Below, one piece after another: positions 23,865 to 31,974 of a stretch of 44,966 nucleotides of DNA (position 1 is the first letter of the stretch; the number at the start of each line of letters is the position of its first letter). Source of the DNA: Actinomycetes bacterium (lineage in GTDB: Bacteria > Actinomycetota > Thermoleophilia > Solirubrobacterales > Solirubrobacteraceae); the NCBI GenBank assembly GCA_021846845.1, contig JAJZWB010000009.1, positions 1 through 44,966 of the forward strand, in the 5' to 3' direction. Under the pieces are notes generated by a model, which worked only from the letters and a program-made list of their open reading frames with translations, was not told the origin of the DNA and ran no database searches. The translations under genes and the position numbers were made by a program.

Positions 23865-26036
23865 GTGACCGTCCCCGTGAGAGCGCTTCCGGAAACCTCC
23901 AGAGTCCGGCTGCGGGAGGGCGGCGACGGCCAGCCGGAGGTCGTGATCTCCTTCCCCTACGATCGCGCGCTGGTGGACCTGTGCAGGTCGATCCCTAACC
24001 GACGGTTCGACTGGGACCGGCGCGAGTGGATCGCGCCCGCGACCGACTGGGCCGCGCTGAAGGTCGCCGAGGCGCTCGAGCGCTTCCCGGAGCTGAGTCC
24101 CGAGGCGGACGTCGCGGCCTGGCTGGACGGCGCGCGGGGTCGCTGGATCGGCTCGGTCTCCACGGCGCGCCACGCCGGCCGTGGATGGTGGGCGCTGCGC
24201 ACGCTCGCCGGCGAGGTGCCCCCGGAGCTGCGCGCCGGCGCCCAGGAGATCGACGGACGGCTGCTCGTGCCGCTCACCCTCGCGGCGGTGACGGCGCTGC
24301 GAGCGCAGCGCTCGGCACGGCTTGACCCACCGGCCGAGCGCTGCGCGCAGATCGTCGAGGCCGGCGGGCAGCCGCCGCCAGCGCAGCTGGTGTTCAGGCG
24401 AGACGTCGACGGGGCTCGCCTCGCGCTGGAGGTCGTGTGGGACCCCGACGTGGGCGCGGCCTTCGCCGCGCTCCGCGGCACCGGCGGCACGCGGGCTCTG
24501 GACCCCGATCCGTGGATCGCCCCCGAGCTCGACGGCTTCATCGCCCGCCACGGGGTCGCGGTCACCCCGGACGCGGCGCGGGTCCTGGAGGCGATGCTCG
24601 CCGAGCACCGCGACGCCGCCGCCGCCGTGCGCCGATCGCGTGCGATCGAGGCCGAGCCGCTCGCCGACGTGGCTCGCGCGCTCGGCGGCGAGCCGACGCC
24701 GTTCCAGTGGGCCGCGGTCCGCTACGCGCTGGCGGCACGTGGCACTTTCCTCGCCGACGAGCAGGGACTCGGCAAGACCGTCGAGGCTCTGGCGACGCTG
24801 GAGGCCGACGGCGCCTATCCGGCGGTGGTGATCTGCCCGGCGTCGATGAAGCTCGGCTGGGAGCGCGAGGCTCGCCGCTGGCTGCCGAACCGCACCGTCG
24901 CCGTTCTCCACGGGCGCGGCGCGGTCCCGCTGGACGCGGAGGTGACGATCCTCAACTACGAGATCGTCGCCGCTCACCGAGGCGCGCTGGCGCGGCGCGG
25001 GCCGCGCGCTCTCGTCGTCGACGAGTCCCACTACTGCAAGAACCCGCAGGCCAAGCGCACGCAGGCGGTGCGGCGGCTGTCGGAGTCGCTCGCGCCGGCC
25101 GCGCTGCGGCTCGCGCTCAGCGGCACGCCGGTGCTCAACCACGCCGAGGAGCTGATCGCGCAGCTTCGCATCATCGGCCGGCTGCACGAGTTCGGCTCCG
25201 GCGCGGCGTTCGCGCGCCGCTTCCGCGGCGAGCTCTGCGAGGAGCGACTCCACTGGCACCTGCGGCGCGTCTGCTTCGTGCGCCGGCGCAAGTCCGAGGT
25301 GCTCCGGCAGCTCCCGCCCAAGCGACGCGTGGTCGTGCCCGTCGCGCTCGGCAACGCGTCCGAGTACCGGCTGGCGGAGCGGGACCTGATCGCCTGGCTT
25401 CGCACGCAGCCGCTCGATCTCTCGCAGCTCAACGCGCGGATCGCGGCCGCGCTGCGAGCTCAGCGACTCGCCCAGCTGACCGCGCTGGCGCGCCTGGCGG
25501 CGCGCGGCAAGCTGGCCGCGGCGCTGCAGTGGATCGACGATTTCCTCGCCTCGGGCGAGGCGCTGGTCGTGTTCGCCCGCCACGTCGAGGTGCAGCAGGC
25601 GGTGCTGCGGCGCTTCCCCGACGCCCTGCACCTGCTTGGCGCAGACCCGCTCGTCGAGCGCGAGCGGGCGATCGCCGCCTTCCAGGCCGGGCACGAGCCG
25701 GGTCTGATCGTCGCGGCGACGCGCGTGGCCGCGCAGGGGATCACGCTCACGCGCGCCTCCAACGTCGCCTTCCTGGAGCTTGAGTGGACCCCGGCGATGC
25801 ACGACCAGGCAGAGGATCGCTGCCACCGGATCGGCCAGCGCGACGCGGTGACGGCCTGGTACCTGCTCGCCGCCGACACGATCGACGAGACGGTCGCGAG
25901 GCTGATCGCCGCCAAGCGCGCGACCGTCGACGCCGTCACCGACGGCGTCGCGCGGCCCGCGGAGGCGCTCGTCGACGCGGTCGTCGCCGAGCTGCGCGCC
26001 CGGGCGCCGCTGCGTCACCTGCGCGCGGTAGGGTGA
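23865..26036 (+). CDS. SNF2-family DNA translocase, SMARCAL1-like
   Basis: A 723-residue Swi2/Snf2 ATPase. Near the N-terminus VVISFPYDRALVDLCRSIP followed by RRFDWDRREWIAP resembles the HARP domain of SMARCAL1 annealing helicases. The ATPase core begins around residue 280 with the Q-like EPTPFQWAAV, Walker A FLADEQGLGKTVEAL, DEAH-type VVDESHYCKNP and LRLALSGTPVLN. The C-lobe has GEALVVFARHVEVQQ, AAQGITLTRASNVAFLEL and motif VI QAEDRCHRIGQRDAV. These proteins use ATP to rewind or remodel DNA, including at stalled forks. GTG 23865 is used; a 117-base gap separates it from the MFS gene. The next small gene starts five bases after its stop and is probably translated with it. Confidence 0.9.
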   Translation: MTVPVRALPETSRVRLREGGDGQPEVVISFPYDRALVDLCRSIPNRRFDWDRREWIAPATDWAALKVAEALERFPELSPEADVAAWLDGARGRWIGSVSTARHAGRGWWALRTLAGEVPPELRAGAQEIDGRLLVPLTLAAVTALRAQRSARLDPPAERCAQIVEAGGQPPPAQLVFRRDVDGARLALEVVWDPDVGAAFAALRGTGGTRALDPDPWIAPELDGFIARHGVAVTPDAARVLEAMLAEHRDAAAAVRRSRAIEAEPLADVARALGGEPTPFQWAAVRYALAARGTFLADEQGLGKTVEALATLEADGAYPAVVICPASMKLGWEREARRWLPNRTVAVLHGRGAVPLDAEVTILNYEIVAAHRGALARRGPRALVVDESHYCKNPQAKRTQAVRRLSESLAPAALRLALSGTPVLNHAEELIAQLRIIGRLHEFGSGAAFARRFRGELCEERLHWHLRRVCFVRRRKSEVLRQLPPKRRVVVPVALGNASEYRLAERDLIAWLRTQPLDLSQLNARIAAALRAQRLAQLTALARLAARGKLAAALQWIDDFLASGEALVVFARHVEVQQAVLRRFPDALHLLGADPLVERERAIAAFQAGHEPGLIVAATRVAAQGITLTRASNVAFLELEWTPAMHDQAEDRCHRIGQRDAVTAWYLLAADTIDETVARLIAAKRATVDAVTDGVARPAEALVDAVVAELRARAPLRHLRAVG

Positions 26037-26040
26037 GTGC

Positions 26041-26256
26041 ATGTCCCGCGTGCCGGCGCGCGCTCCGAACGTTCACCCCGGTTGTCGCAACGTGCCGAGG
26101 ATCGGGGACGGCGGCTTCGAGGAGCTCTGCCACCTGGTGACCGAGGAGGACCCGGACACCGCGCTGTGCGGCCGCGACGTGACCGGCTACCCGTGGAACC
26201 CGCCGTGGCCTCGCTGCGAGGCCTGCCTCGCGGTCGCCCGCGGGCAGCTCAACTGA
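26041..26256 (+). CDS. Small Cys-rich, possibly zinc-binding protein
   Basis: A 71-residue protein starting four bases after the SNF2 stop. Four cysteines in the second half (ELCHLVTEEDPDTALCGRDV, then RCEACLAVAR) are spaced like a small zinc ribbon. The LCGRDVTGYPWNP...CEAC layout recalls small actinobacterial zinc-finger proteins of unknown function. The N-terminal 25 residues are basic and unstructured, with an additional Cys (GCRNVP). The tight spacing suggests it works with, or is expressed alongside, the helicase. No function can be assigned. Confidence 0.7.
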   Translation: MSRVPARAPNVHPGCRNVPRIGDGGFEELCHLVTEEDPDTALCGRDVTGYPWNPPWPRCEACLAVARGQLN

Positions 26257-26261
26257 CCGCG

Positions 26262-26298
26262 ACGCCCGGGCGGCGCTCGGAGAGCGGCGCCCGGGCGT
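26262..26298. terminator. Bidirectional hairpin between convergent genes
   Basis: ACGCCCGGGCG (26262-26272) pairs perfectly with CGCCCGGGCGT (26288-26298) around a 15-base loop, in the 61-base gap between the converging small Cys-rich gene and the exporter permease. There is no strong T-tract, which is usual in very GC-rich genomes. Confidence 0.6.
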
Positions 26299-26317
26299 TC
26301 GAGCACCGCGCCTGAGG

Positions 26318-27082
26318 TCAGCTCCCGGTCGCGCGGCGGTAGCGCGCCACCGCGAGCGGAGCGAACACGAGCATGATCGCCAGCGCCCAAGCGACCGCGC
26401 CCCACACGTAGTTGCCGGCCGGCGTTCCGATCCACAGCGAGCGCATCGCGTCGACGAAGATCGTGAACGGGTTGACGTCCGCGAAAGCCCTCAGGGCCGC
26501 CGGCATCGACGCGACCGGCACGAACGCTGACGAGATGAAGGTGAGCGGGAAGATCGCGATGAATCCGACCGAGTTGGCCGACTCCGGCGTCGATGCGACC
26601 AGCCCGACCAGGGCGAACACCCACGAGAAGGCGAAGCCGATCAGCAGCAGCAGCGCGACTCCGGCGACCACGTGGGACGCCGGCGCGTTGAACGAGAAGC
26701 CGATCACCAGTCCGGTCAGGACGAGCACCCAGATCGACAGGAAGTTGGTCACCACGTCGGCCAGGGTCCGTCCGGCGAGCACCGCCGCGCGCGCCATCGG
26801 CAGCGAGCGGAAGCGGTCTACCAGCCCCTTGTGGACGTCCTCGTTGAGCCCCAGGGCGGTCACGAACCCGCCGAAGGCGATGCTCTGCACCACCATCCCC
26901 GGGATCAGGTACTCCACGTAGGCGAGGCCGCCGGTTCGGATCGCGCCGCCGAACACGTACCGGAACAGCAGCACGAACATGATCGGCTGCACGGTGAACG
27001 CGAGCAGCAGCTCCGGCTTGCGCGGCAGGCGCACCAGGTTGCGCTCGGCGAGGATCAGGGTGTCCGACAGCAGCCTTCGCAT
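26318..27082 (-). CDS. ABC-2 type exporter permease (DrrB-like)
   Basis: A 254-residue ABC-2 membrane protein with about six helices. RNLVRLPRKPELLLAFTVQP is the cytosolic N-terminal helix plus first membrane segment, followed by VEYLIPGMVVQSIAFGGFVT and GLVDRFRSLPMARAAVLAGR, both hallmark DrrB/NodJ segments. It forms the pore for the ATPase encoded just upstream; the ATG overlaps the ATPase stop by one base (TGATG). Family members export daunorubicin-like drugs, lipids or polysaccharide. The cargo here is unknown. Confidence 0.92.
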   Translation of the reverse strand: MRRLLSDTLILAERNLVRLPRKPELLLAFTVQPIMFVLLFRYVFGGAIRTGGLAYVEYLIPGMVVQSIAFGGFVTALGLNEDVHKGLVDRFRSLPMARAAVLAGRTLADVVTNFLSIWVLVLTGLVIGFSFNAPASHVVAGVALLLLIGFAFSWVFALVGLVASTPESANSVGFIAIFPLTFISSAFVPVASMPAALRAFADVNPFTIFVDAMRSLWIGTPAGNYVWGAVAWALAIMLVFAPLAVARYRRATGS

Positions 27083-28149
27083 CAGCCGCCCCGCCCGCGC
27101 CGGGCGCGGCCCCGACGGCCGCGCGTCGCCGGCGGCTCGATCCCGTCGGCGGCGTCGTCTTCACGCCGTTCCTCGGCCGCATGTCCGGTGAGCGCCAGGA
27201 ACACGTCGTCGAGCGTCGGCCTGCGCAGGTCGATGTCGTCGACGCCGACGCCGGCCTCCGTGAGCCGCCTGACCGCCTCGGCGATCGCGCCGCTGCGGCT
27301 GCGCACCGGCGCGCCGACCGTGCGGCCGCGGACCGCGGGCTCCTCCGAGACCATCGTCTCAAGTGCCCGCGTGGCCGCCGCGACGTCGTCCTCGCGCTCG
27401 AGCGTGACCTCGAGTCGCTCGCCCCCGACACGGTCCTTGAGCTCGTCGGCCGTCCCCTGGGCGATAACACGGCCGTGGTCGATCACCGTGATCGAATCGG
27501 CGAGCCGGTCGGCCTCGTCCAGGTACTGCGTGGTCAGCAGCACCGTCGCCCCGTCGGCCACGAGCCCCTCGATCGTCTCCCAGAGCGCGATCCTGCTGCG
27601 AGGGTCCAGCCCGGTCGTCGGCTCGTCCAGGAAGACGACCCGGGGGCGCGCCACGAGCGCAGCAGCCAGGTCCAGCCGCCGGCGCATGCCGCCCGAGTAG
27701 GTGCTGGTCACCCGGTCGCCGGCATCGACCAGGTCGAATCGCTCCAGCAGCTCGGCAGCGCGCCGCCTGGCGTCCGATCGCGCCGCTCCGTACAGTCGAC
27801 CGACCATCGTCAGGTTCTCCATCCCGGTGAGGTCCTCGTCGACCGCCGCGTACTGCCCGGCGAGTCCGATCCGGTGGCGCAGGGCGCCGGCGTCGCGCAC
27901 GACGTCCAGGCCCGCGACGGTCGCGGTCCCCGAGTCGGGCTCCAGCAGCGTCGTCAGCACCCGTACGAGCGTGGTCTTTCCCGCGCCGTTGGGCCCGAGC
28001 AGCCCGAGCACGGTGCCCGTCGCGACATCCAGGTCGACGCCGTCGAGCGCCCGCACGGAGCCGAAGCTCTTGGCCACGCCGCGGACCGCGATCGCGGGTC
28101 CGGCGGCCCCGGCCGAGGGATCCGCTGAGATCTGCGCAGCTCGGGCCAT
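27082..28149 (-). CDS. ABC exporter ATPase (DrrA-like)
   Basis: An ATPase of 355 residues from ATG 28149; the tracked GTG 28158 would add three residues and neither has a strong ribosome site. Walker A is [16 protein letters not shown], the signature is [13 protein letters not shown], Walker B is [17 protein letters not shown], and the H-loop lies in [13 protein letters not shown]. The C-terminal DrrA extension with [14 protein letters not shown] is present, followed by an Arg/Gly-rich tail ending [13 protein letters not shown]. It powers the DrrB-like permease. Upstream lies a three-copy 25-bp repeat after the GntR gene, which is on the same strand. Confidence 0.92.
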   Translation of the reverse strand: MARAAQISADPSAGAAGPAIAVRGVAKSFGSVRALDGVDLDVATGTVLGLLGPNGAGKTTLVRVLTTLLEPDSGTATVAGLDVVRDAGALRHRIGLAGQYAAVDEDLTGMENLTMVGRLYGAARSDARRRAAELLERFDLVDAGDRVTSTYSGGMRRRLDLAAALVARPRVVFLDEPTTGLDPRSRIALWETIEGLVADGATVLLTTQYLDEADRLADSITVIDHGRVIAQGTADELKDRVGGERLEVTLEREDDVAAATRALETMVSEEPAVRGRTVGAPVRSRSGAIAEAVRRLTEAGVGVDDIDLRRPTLDDVFLALTGHAAEERREDDAADGIEPPATRGRRGRARRGRGG

Positions 28150-28201
28150 GCCCCGCACGTTAGGGGATCGACCGGCGGGGACAGGCCCAGCCCGGCGAGG
28201 G

Positions 28202-28276
28202 CCGCGGGCGCCGGGCGGCCAGAGGACCGCGGGCGCCGGGCGGCCAGAGGACCGCGGGCGCCGTGAGGTCAGAGGA
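28202..28276. repeat. Three-copy 25-bp tandem repeat at the GntR gene 3' end
   Basis: Units of 25 bp start at 28202, 28227 and 28252 with CCGCGGGCGCCG; the first two are identical and the third differs at three positions. The third unit contains the GntR stop codon (28269-28271), so the array spreads from the gene end into the 119-base gap before the exporter ATPase. Confidence 0.85.
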
Positions 28277-28931
28277 CCGCGCGCGTCTCGCGCTCGAACT
28301 CCTCCACGTGGCCGGCGATCACCGCACGCGCTCTCTCGGCATCGCCGTCGGCGATCGCGCGCAGCAGCTCGGAATGCTCGTGGACGGATGTGAAGAGGTG
28401 CGGCAGCCGGTCGAGCGCCAGGTGCCAGATCCGCAGCGAGAGGTTGAAGTATCGGCCGAGGGTCTCCTGCAGGTAAGGGTTGCCGGCCGCGACGTGGACG
28501 AACCGGTGCACGCGCGCGTCGAGCGCCATCAGCGCCCCGGTGTCATCGGAGCCGCGGCTGCGGTCGAGCTCGTCCTGCAGCTCGGCAAGCTCGGCGCGAA
28601 GCGCCGGGGTCAGCCGCTGTGCGGCGCGGTAGGCGGCGTGGCCCTCCAGCTGCACCCGCACGTCGCAGATGTCGGCCAGATCGGTGATGTTGATCTCGGA
28701 GGCGAACGTGCCACGGCGCGGGAACACCGTCACCAGGTTCTCGAGCGCGAGGCGCTTGATCGCCTCTCGCACCGGCGTGCGGCCGATCCCCAGCTCGTCG
28801 GCGAGCCTGTCCTCCTCGATCGGCTCGCCGGGGGCGATGCGCAGCGTGACCAGCCGGTCGCGAAGCTCCGCATACGCGCGGTCGGCCAGCAGCTCCGGCG
28901 CCGCGCCGGCCCGGGTTCGCCCGACGGCCAC
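28269..28931 (-). CDS. GntR-family regulator, FadR/FCD subfamily
   Basis: A 220-residue regulator. The winged helix-turn-helix (residues about 15-75) has [20 protein letters not shown] and [19 protein letters not shown]. The C-terminal all-helical FCD ligand domain includes [34 protein letters not shown] and a final HVEEFERE, with the Asp/His pattern that usually binds a metal and a carboxylate effector. GTG 28931 is the start. It is divergent from the ammonia-lyase gene, and the CTGATATATCAG palindrome between them recurs on the dehydrogenase-operon promoter, which makes those the likely targets. The effector may be a methylated glycine or serine/threonine. Confidence 0.92.
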   Translation of the reverse strand: MAVGRTRAGAAPELLADRAYAELRDRLVTLRIAPGEPIEEDRLADELGIGRTPVREAIKRLALENLVTVFPRRGTFASEINITDLADICDVRVQLEGHAAYRAAQRLTPALRAELAELQDELDRSRGSDDTGALMALDARVHRFVHVAAGNPYLQETLGRYFNLSLRIWHLALDRLPHLFTSVHEHSELLRAIADGDAERARAVIAGHVEEFERETRAVL

Positions 28932-28982
28932 CGTCTCAGCCCCTCCCCGCGGCGGGGGTTCGGGGCCACTCCCGGACGATCT

Positions 28983-28994
28983 CTGATATATCAG
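28983..28994. promoter_or_regulatory. Perfect 12-bp palindrome, probable GntR operator (copy 1)
   Basis: CTGATATATCAG is its own reverse complement and lies in the 94-base region between the divergent GntR and ammonia-lyase genes. The only other copy I found is at 41438-41449. With strands matched the two agree over 16 bases (TCTCTGATATATCAGT). FadR-type regulators bind short palindromes of this kind. Confidence 0.75.
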
Positions 28995-28998
28995 TCAC

Positions 28999-29012
28999 GT
29001 TAGGAGCCTAAC
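28999..29012. promoter_or_regulatory. Second dyad GTTAGGAGCCTAAC upstream of the ammonia-lyase
   Basis: Six-base arms GTTAGG/CCTAAC surround a two-base centre, five bases after the CTGATATATCAG palindrome and 13 bases before the ammonia-lyase ATG. It could be a second operator or a small hairpin in the 5' leader. It contains an AGGAG, but that is too far from the ATG to be a normal ribosome site. Confidence 0.35.
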
Positions 29013-29025
29013 ATCCCCTGCAAGC

Positions 29026-30291
29026 ATGCGCCAAGCCAGCAACCGACCTGAGGCCGCCCCCGAGGGCGCACAGCAGGTCATCGATCGCATCGCCGCCGGC
29101 GACGCCGAGCGGGCGCGACGGATCGTCTCCGAGATCGCCCGGCACACGCCGCTGCTGAGCTCCAACTCGCTCTCGGAGCTCTGCGACGGTCGGATGATGC
29201 TGAAGGCGGAGAACCTCCAGCGAACCGGCTCGTTCAAGATCCGCGGCGCGATCAACAAGCTCTCCACGGTGCACGGAGCGGAGCTGGTCGTCGCCGGCAG
29301 CGCAGGCAACCACGGGCAGTCGCTCGCCTACGCGGCGCGCAAGCGCGGGCTCGCGTGCGAGGTGTTCATGCCGGTCGAGGCACCGGTCGCAAAGGTCGCC
29401 GCGGTCGAGGCATTCGGGGGCGTGGTGCACCTCGAGGGCGGGTCGGTGGACGACTGCGTCGCAGCCGCCCGCGCCCGCGCGGCCGAGGCCGGCGCCGTGT
29501 TCGTGCACCCGTTCGACGATCCGGAGGTGATCCTCGGCCAGGCGACGCTCGGCCTGGAGTTGCTGGAGGACGTCGACGACCTCGCGCAGGTGGTCGTCCC
29601 CGTCGGAGGCGGCGGGCTGATCTCCGGGATCGCGGGGGTGGTCAAGGCCGCCTCGCCTTCGACGCGCGTGGTCGGGGTCCAGGTCGACGCCTGCGCTCCG
29701 TTCCCCGAGGCGCTGCGGACCGGCGGGCCGGTCACGTTCACAGCCAGGCCGACGATCGCCGACGGGATCGCCGTCAAGCGCCCGGGGCAGATCACGCTCC
29801 CGCTCGTTCAGCGCTGGGTCGACGAGATGGTGGTCGTGACCGAGGAGGAGATCGCGGACGCGATGGTCTGGCTGCTGGAGCGCTCCAAGCTGGTGGTCGA
29901 GGGGGGCGGCGCCGCGGGCGTAGCCGCTGTGATGGCCGGCCGCGTCTCCCCGGCGGCGTCCGGCTCGACGGTCGTGGTGCTGTCGGGGGGAAACGTCGAT
30001 CCGGGGCTTCTGGCGGCGGTCGCGCACCGGCACGAGACGCTGATGGGGCGCCGGCTGCGGCTGTTCACGCGGATCTCCGACCGTCCCGGCGGCCTGGCCG
30101 CGCTGCTGATCCAGATCGCCAGCGCCGGTGGCAACATAGTTCAGGCCGACCACGTGCGCGAGGCGGTCCAGCTCCACGTGCGTGAGACCGGGATCGAGCT
30201 CGCGATCGAGACTCGCGGGCGCGAGCACGGGGACGCGATCGTCGCCGCCCTCGAGGCGGCCGGCTACCAGGTCCGCCGGCTGGACCCCTGA
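29026..30291 (+). CDS. ilvA: Threonine/serine ammonia-lyase with C-terminal ACT domain
   Basis: A 421-residue PLP enzyme that would deaminate threonine to 2-oxobutyrate, or serine to pyruvate. The PLP lysine is in QRTGSFKIRGA, the phosphate-binding loop is VVPVGGGGLISG, the substrate loop is AGSAGNHGQSLAYAA and the Ser/Gly near the cofactor ring lies in VVVLSGGNVDP. The last 75 residues (LRLFTRISDRPGGLAALLIQ onward) form one ACT domain, typical of catabolic-type or short TdcB/IlvA enzymes. Divergence from GntR with a shared operator points to inducible, catabolic use, plausibly removing serine made from glycine in methylglycine degradation. The ATG has no clear ribosome site. Confidence 0.88.
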   Translation: MRQASNRPEAAPEGAQQVIDRIAAGDAERARRIVSEIARHTPLLSSNSLSELCDGRMMLKAENLQRTGSFKIRGAINKLSTVHGAELVVAGSAGNHGQSLAYAARKRGLACEVFMPVEAPVAKVAAVEAFGGVVHLEGGSVDDCVAAARARAAEAGAVFVHPFDDPEVILGQATLGLELLEDVDDLAQVVVPVGGGGLISGIAGVVKAASPSTRVVGVQVDACAPFPEALRTGGPVTFTARPTIADGIAVKRPGQITLPLVQRWVDEMVVVTEEEIADAMVWLLERSKLVVEGGGAAGVAAVMAGRVSPAASGSTVVVLSGGNVDPGLLAAVAHRHETLMGRRLRLFTRISDRPGGLAALLIQIASAGGNIVQADHVREAVQLHVRETGIELAIETRGREHGDAIVAALEAAGYQVRRLDP

Positions 30292-30302
30292 GAGGAGGAC
30301 GG

Positions 30303-30842
30303 GTGCGAGCCTACAAGGTGCTGAGAGAGGGCAGATCGATCTTCACCGGCCTGAGATGGCCGCTGCCCGACGGTGACCGGCCCGGCGGCTGGGTGCACGC
30401 GAGCGGGTCGCTGGCGCTCTGCACGAACGGGATCCACGCCGCGACCGGCGACCAGCTCCCGCACTGGCTGGGAGGCGAGATCTGGGAGATCGAGCTGGGC
30501 GGGGAGATCCTGGAGCTCGATGCAGCTCTGATCGCCTCCCGCGCCCGGCTGCTGCGCAGGCTCGACGCCTGGAACGAGGAGCTGCGGCGGGAGTTCGCCG
30601 GTCGCTGCCTGGACCGCGCGCGCGAGCTCGCCGGCTCCTATCCGGCCGGGGCCGGCCTGGTCGACAAGGTGGCGCACACGATCTGGTGGGGCGGCGCCGC
30701 GCCAGCGGGCTACTTCACCGCGATGCTCGCCGGGGAGCGGGCGTGCGGCCGTCACGCCGGCCCCGACTACGACGCCGCATTCGCGTCCGAGCGCGCGATC
30801 CAGGCGCAGTGGCTGCGCGAACGGCTGCCCCTGCGGGGGTGA
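30303..30842 (+). CDS. Conserved-looking protein of unknown function
   Basis: A 179-residue protein starting at GTG 30303 after a strong AGGAGG site, 11 bases after the ammonia-lyase stop, so probably in one transcript with it. It opens MRAYKVLREGRSIFTGLRWP and contains WVHASGSLALCTNGIHA and WLGGEIWEIELGGE. This layout recalls short uncharacterised proteins that begin AYK and have a Cys...GIHAC-like centre, known from actinobacteria and phages. The C-terminal half is helical with many Arg. No catalytic motif, membrane segment or signal peptide is visible and I assign no function. Confidence 0.7.
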   Translation: MRAYKVLREGRSIFTGLRWPLPDGDRPGGWVHASGSLALCTNGIHAATGDQLPHWLGGEIWEIELGGEILELDAALIASRARLLRRLDAWNEELRREFAGRCLDRARELAGSYPAGAGLVDKVAHTIWWGGAAPAGYFTAMLAGERACGRHAGPDYDAAFASERAIQAQWLRERLPLRG

Positions 30843-30888
30843 GCCTGGTCGCGCAAGCGCCGGAGCCGTGGTGGAGCGGCCTGCCCGG

Positions 30889-31140
30889 TCAGTCCCCGCC
30901 ACCGTGCATCGCCCGGAAAGCGTGCAACAGCGGCTCCAGGACCGGATCGGGTACGTCCTGCTCGCGGAGGGCGCCGGTGGCCGCGACCGTTGCGCGCATC
31001 TGGTCCAGGTAGTCGACGCACGGGGAGCAGAACGCCAGGTGGCGCTCGACGATCAGCCGCTGCTTCACCGGCATCGCGCCCTCCAGGTAGTCGGTCGCGA
31101 GCTCGACGAAGTCCACGCACGGAAGGTCCTCGAAGCTCAT
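30889..31140 (-). CDS. Zinc-finger anti-sigma factor (soluble, short)
   Basis: An 83-residue protein with the ZAS motif HxxxCxxC visible as ERHLAFCSPCVDYL, plus an upstream Cys/Asp (CVDFVELATDYLEGAM), the usual anti-sigma zinc domain. There is no membrane helix, so it is a cytoplasmic anti-sigma factor, possibly thiol- or zinc-responsive. I chose ATG 31140 (MSFEDLPC), separated by one base from the sigma-factor stop; the tracked longer start is inside that gene. It would hold the adjacent ECF sigma factor inactive. Confidence 0.85.
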   Translation of the reverse strand: MSFEDLPCVDFVELATDYLEGAMPVKQRLIVERHLAFCSPCVDYLDQMRATVAATGALREQDVPDPVLEPLLHAFRAMHGGGD

Positions 31141-31141
31141 G

Positions 31142-31786
31142 TCAAACCAGCTCCGCCTCAAAGTACTCCTCCAGCCGTGCGCGCACGGCCGCGCGCGCAC
31201 GGTGCAGCAGCACCCGCTGATTGCCGGCTGTCAGTCCAAGGCTCTCGCATACCTCGTCCGCGTCCCAGCCCTCGACGTCTCGCAGGCTGATGACCTGCCG
31301 CTGGCGGGCGGGAAGCCCGGCGATCGCCTCGGCCACGACCCCCGTGGTCTCCTCCGCCAGGAGGCGCTCCTCCGGCAGCTCGAAGAACCGATTCGGAACC
31401 CTGGTCCAGTATCCCGCCGCGGGGTGCTCGCCCTGCAGGAACCGCTCCGGATCGACGGTCGGGCCGTCGCCCTGCTCAGATCCGGCCAGCGAGGAGAACG
31501 GCGTGCTGCGTCGCTCGCGCTCCCCGCGTGACTTGGCCCGGTTGACGAGGATCCCGAAGATCCACGTCCTCAGCGACGAGCGGCCCTCGAAGCCCGGGAG
31601 GCCGCGTATCACCGCCAGCCACGTCTCCTGAACCACCTCATCGGCCACCGCGGTCGTCGCCACGAACGACCGCGCCAGCCGGCGCATCACGCGATCGTGG
31701 CGACCGACGAGCTCGCGGAACGCCTCCTCGTCGCCCGCGCGCAGTCTCCGCAGCATCTCGGCCTCGCCGTACATCCCCCTGCGCAC
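31142..31786 (-). CDS. ECF RNA polymerase sigma factor
   Basis: A 214-residue sigma-70 family protein with only regions 2 and 4. Region 2 has LRAGDEEAFRELVGRHDRVM, VVQETWLAVIRGLPGFEGRS and SLRTWIFGILVNRAKSRGER; region 4 has AIAGLPARQRQVISLRDVEG and the helix-turn-helix SLGLTAGNQRVLLHRARAAV. The 50-residue linker between them is longer than usual and acidic. GTG 31786 is taken from the track; ATG at 31774 or 31756 is also possible. It is coupled to its anti-sigma factor and divergent from the collagen-like gene, a candidate target. Confidence 0.9.
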   Translation of the reverse strand: MRRGMYGEAEMLRRLRAGDEEAFRELVGRHDRVMRRLARSFVATTAVADEVVQETWLAVIRGLPGFEGRSSLRTWIFGILVNRAKSRGERERRSTPFSSLAGSEQGDGPTVDPERFLQGEHPAAGYWTRVPNRFFELPEERLLAEETTGVVAEAIAGLPARQRQVISLRDVEGWDADEVCESLGLTAGNQRVLLHRARAAVRARLEEYFEAELV

Positions 31787-31926
31787 GAGCGGCCAGTGTA
31801 GGGCGTTCCCAGCCCCGGCGACCGGCTCTGATGCGTTGCGATCAGGATCTGGCTCGGCCGTGTAACGGATCGGACGCTCGCGGGACTCAGGGACCGGAAA
31901 GCCGATCTCGGAAGGAGTTGTGGTTG

Positions 31927-31959
31927 ATGCTCAGTCGCTTGTGGCTCAGTCGCCTGTGA
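31927..31959 (+). other. Interrupted start of the collagen-like gene: ATG, duplicated 15-mer, in-frame TGA
   Basis: A strong GGAAGGAG precedes ATG 31927, which reads MLSRLWLSRL then TGA (31957-31959) in exactly the frame of the collagen-like gene, followed by [14 protein letters not shown]. The ten codons contain a 15-bp duplication (31930-31944 and 31945-31959). The first copy ends TGG and the second ends TGA, so the stop looks like a Trp codon changed by one base. Without it the product would have a normal Sec signal peptide. Confidence 0.75.
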
Positions 31960-31974
31960 CGCCGCCGCCTGGCG

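Noticed and set aside
22695-26042. 1115-codon minus-strand ORF opposite the MFS and SNF2 genes
   Set aside because: Low-complexity Arg/Gln/His composition, no recognisable motif, and complete overlap with two clear genes.
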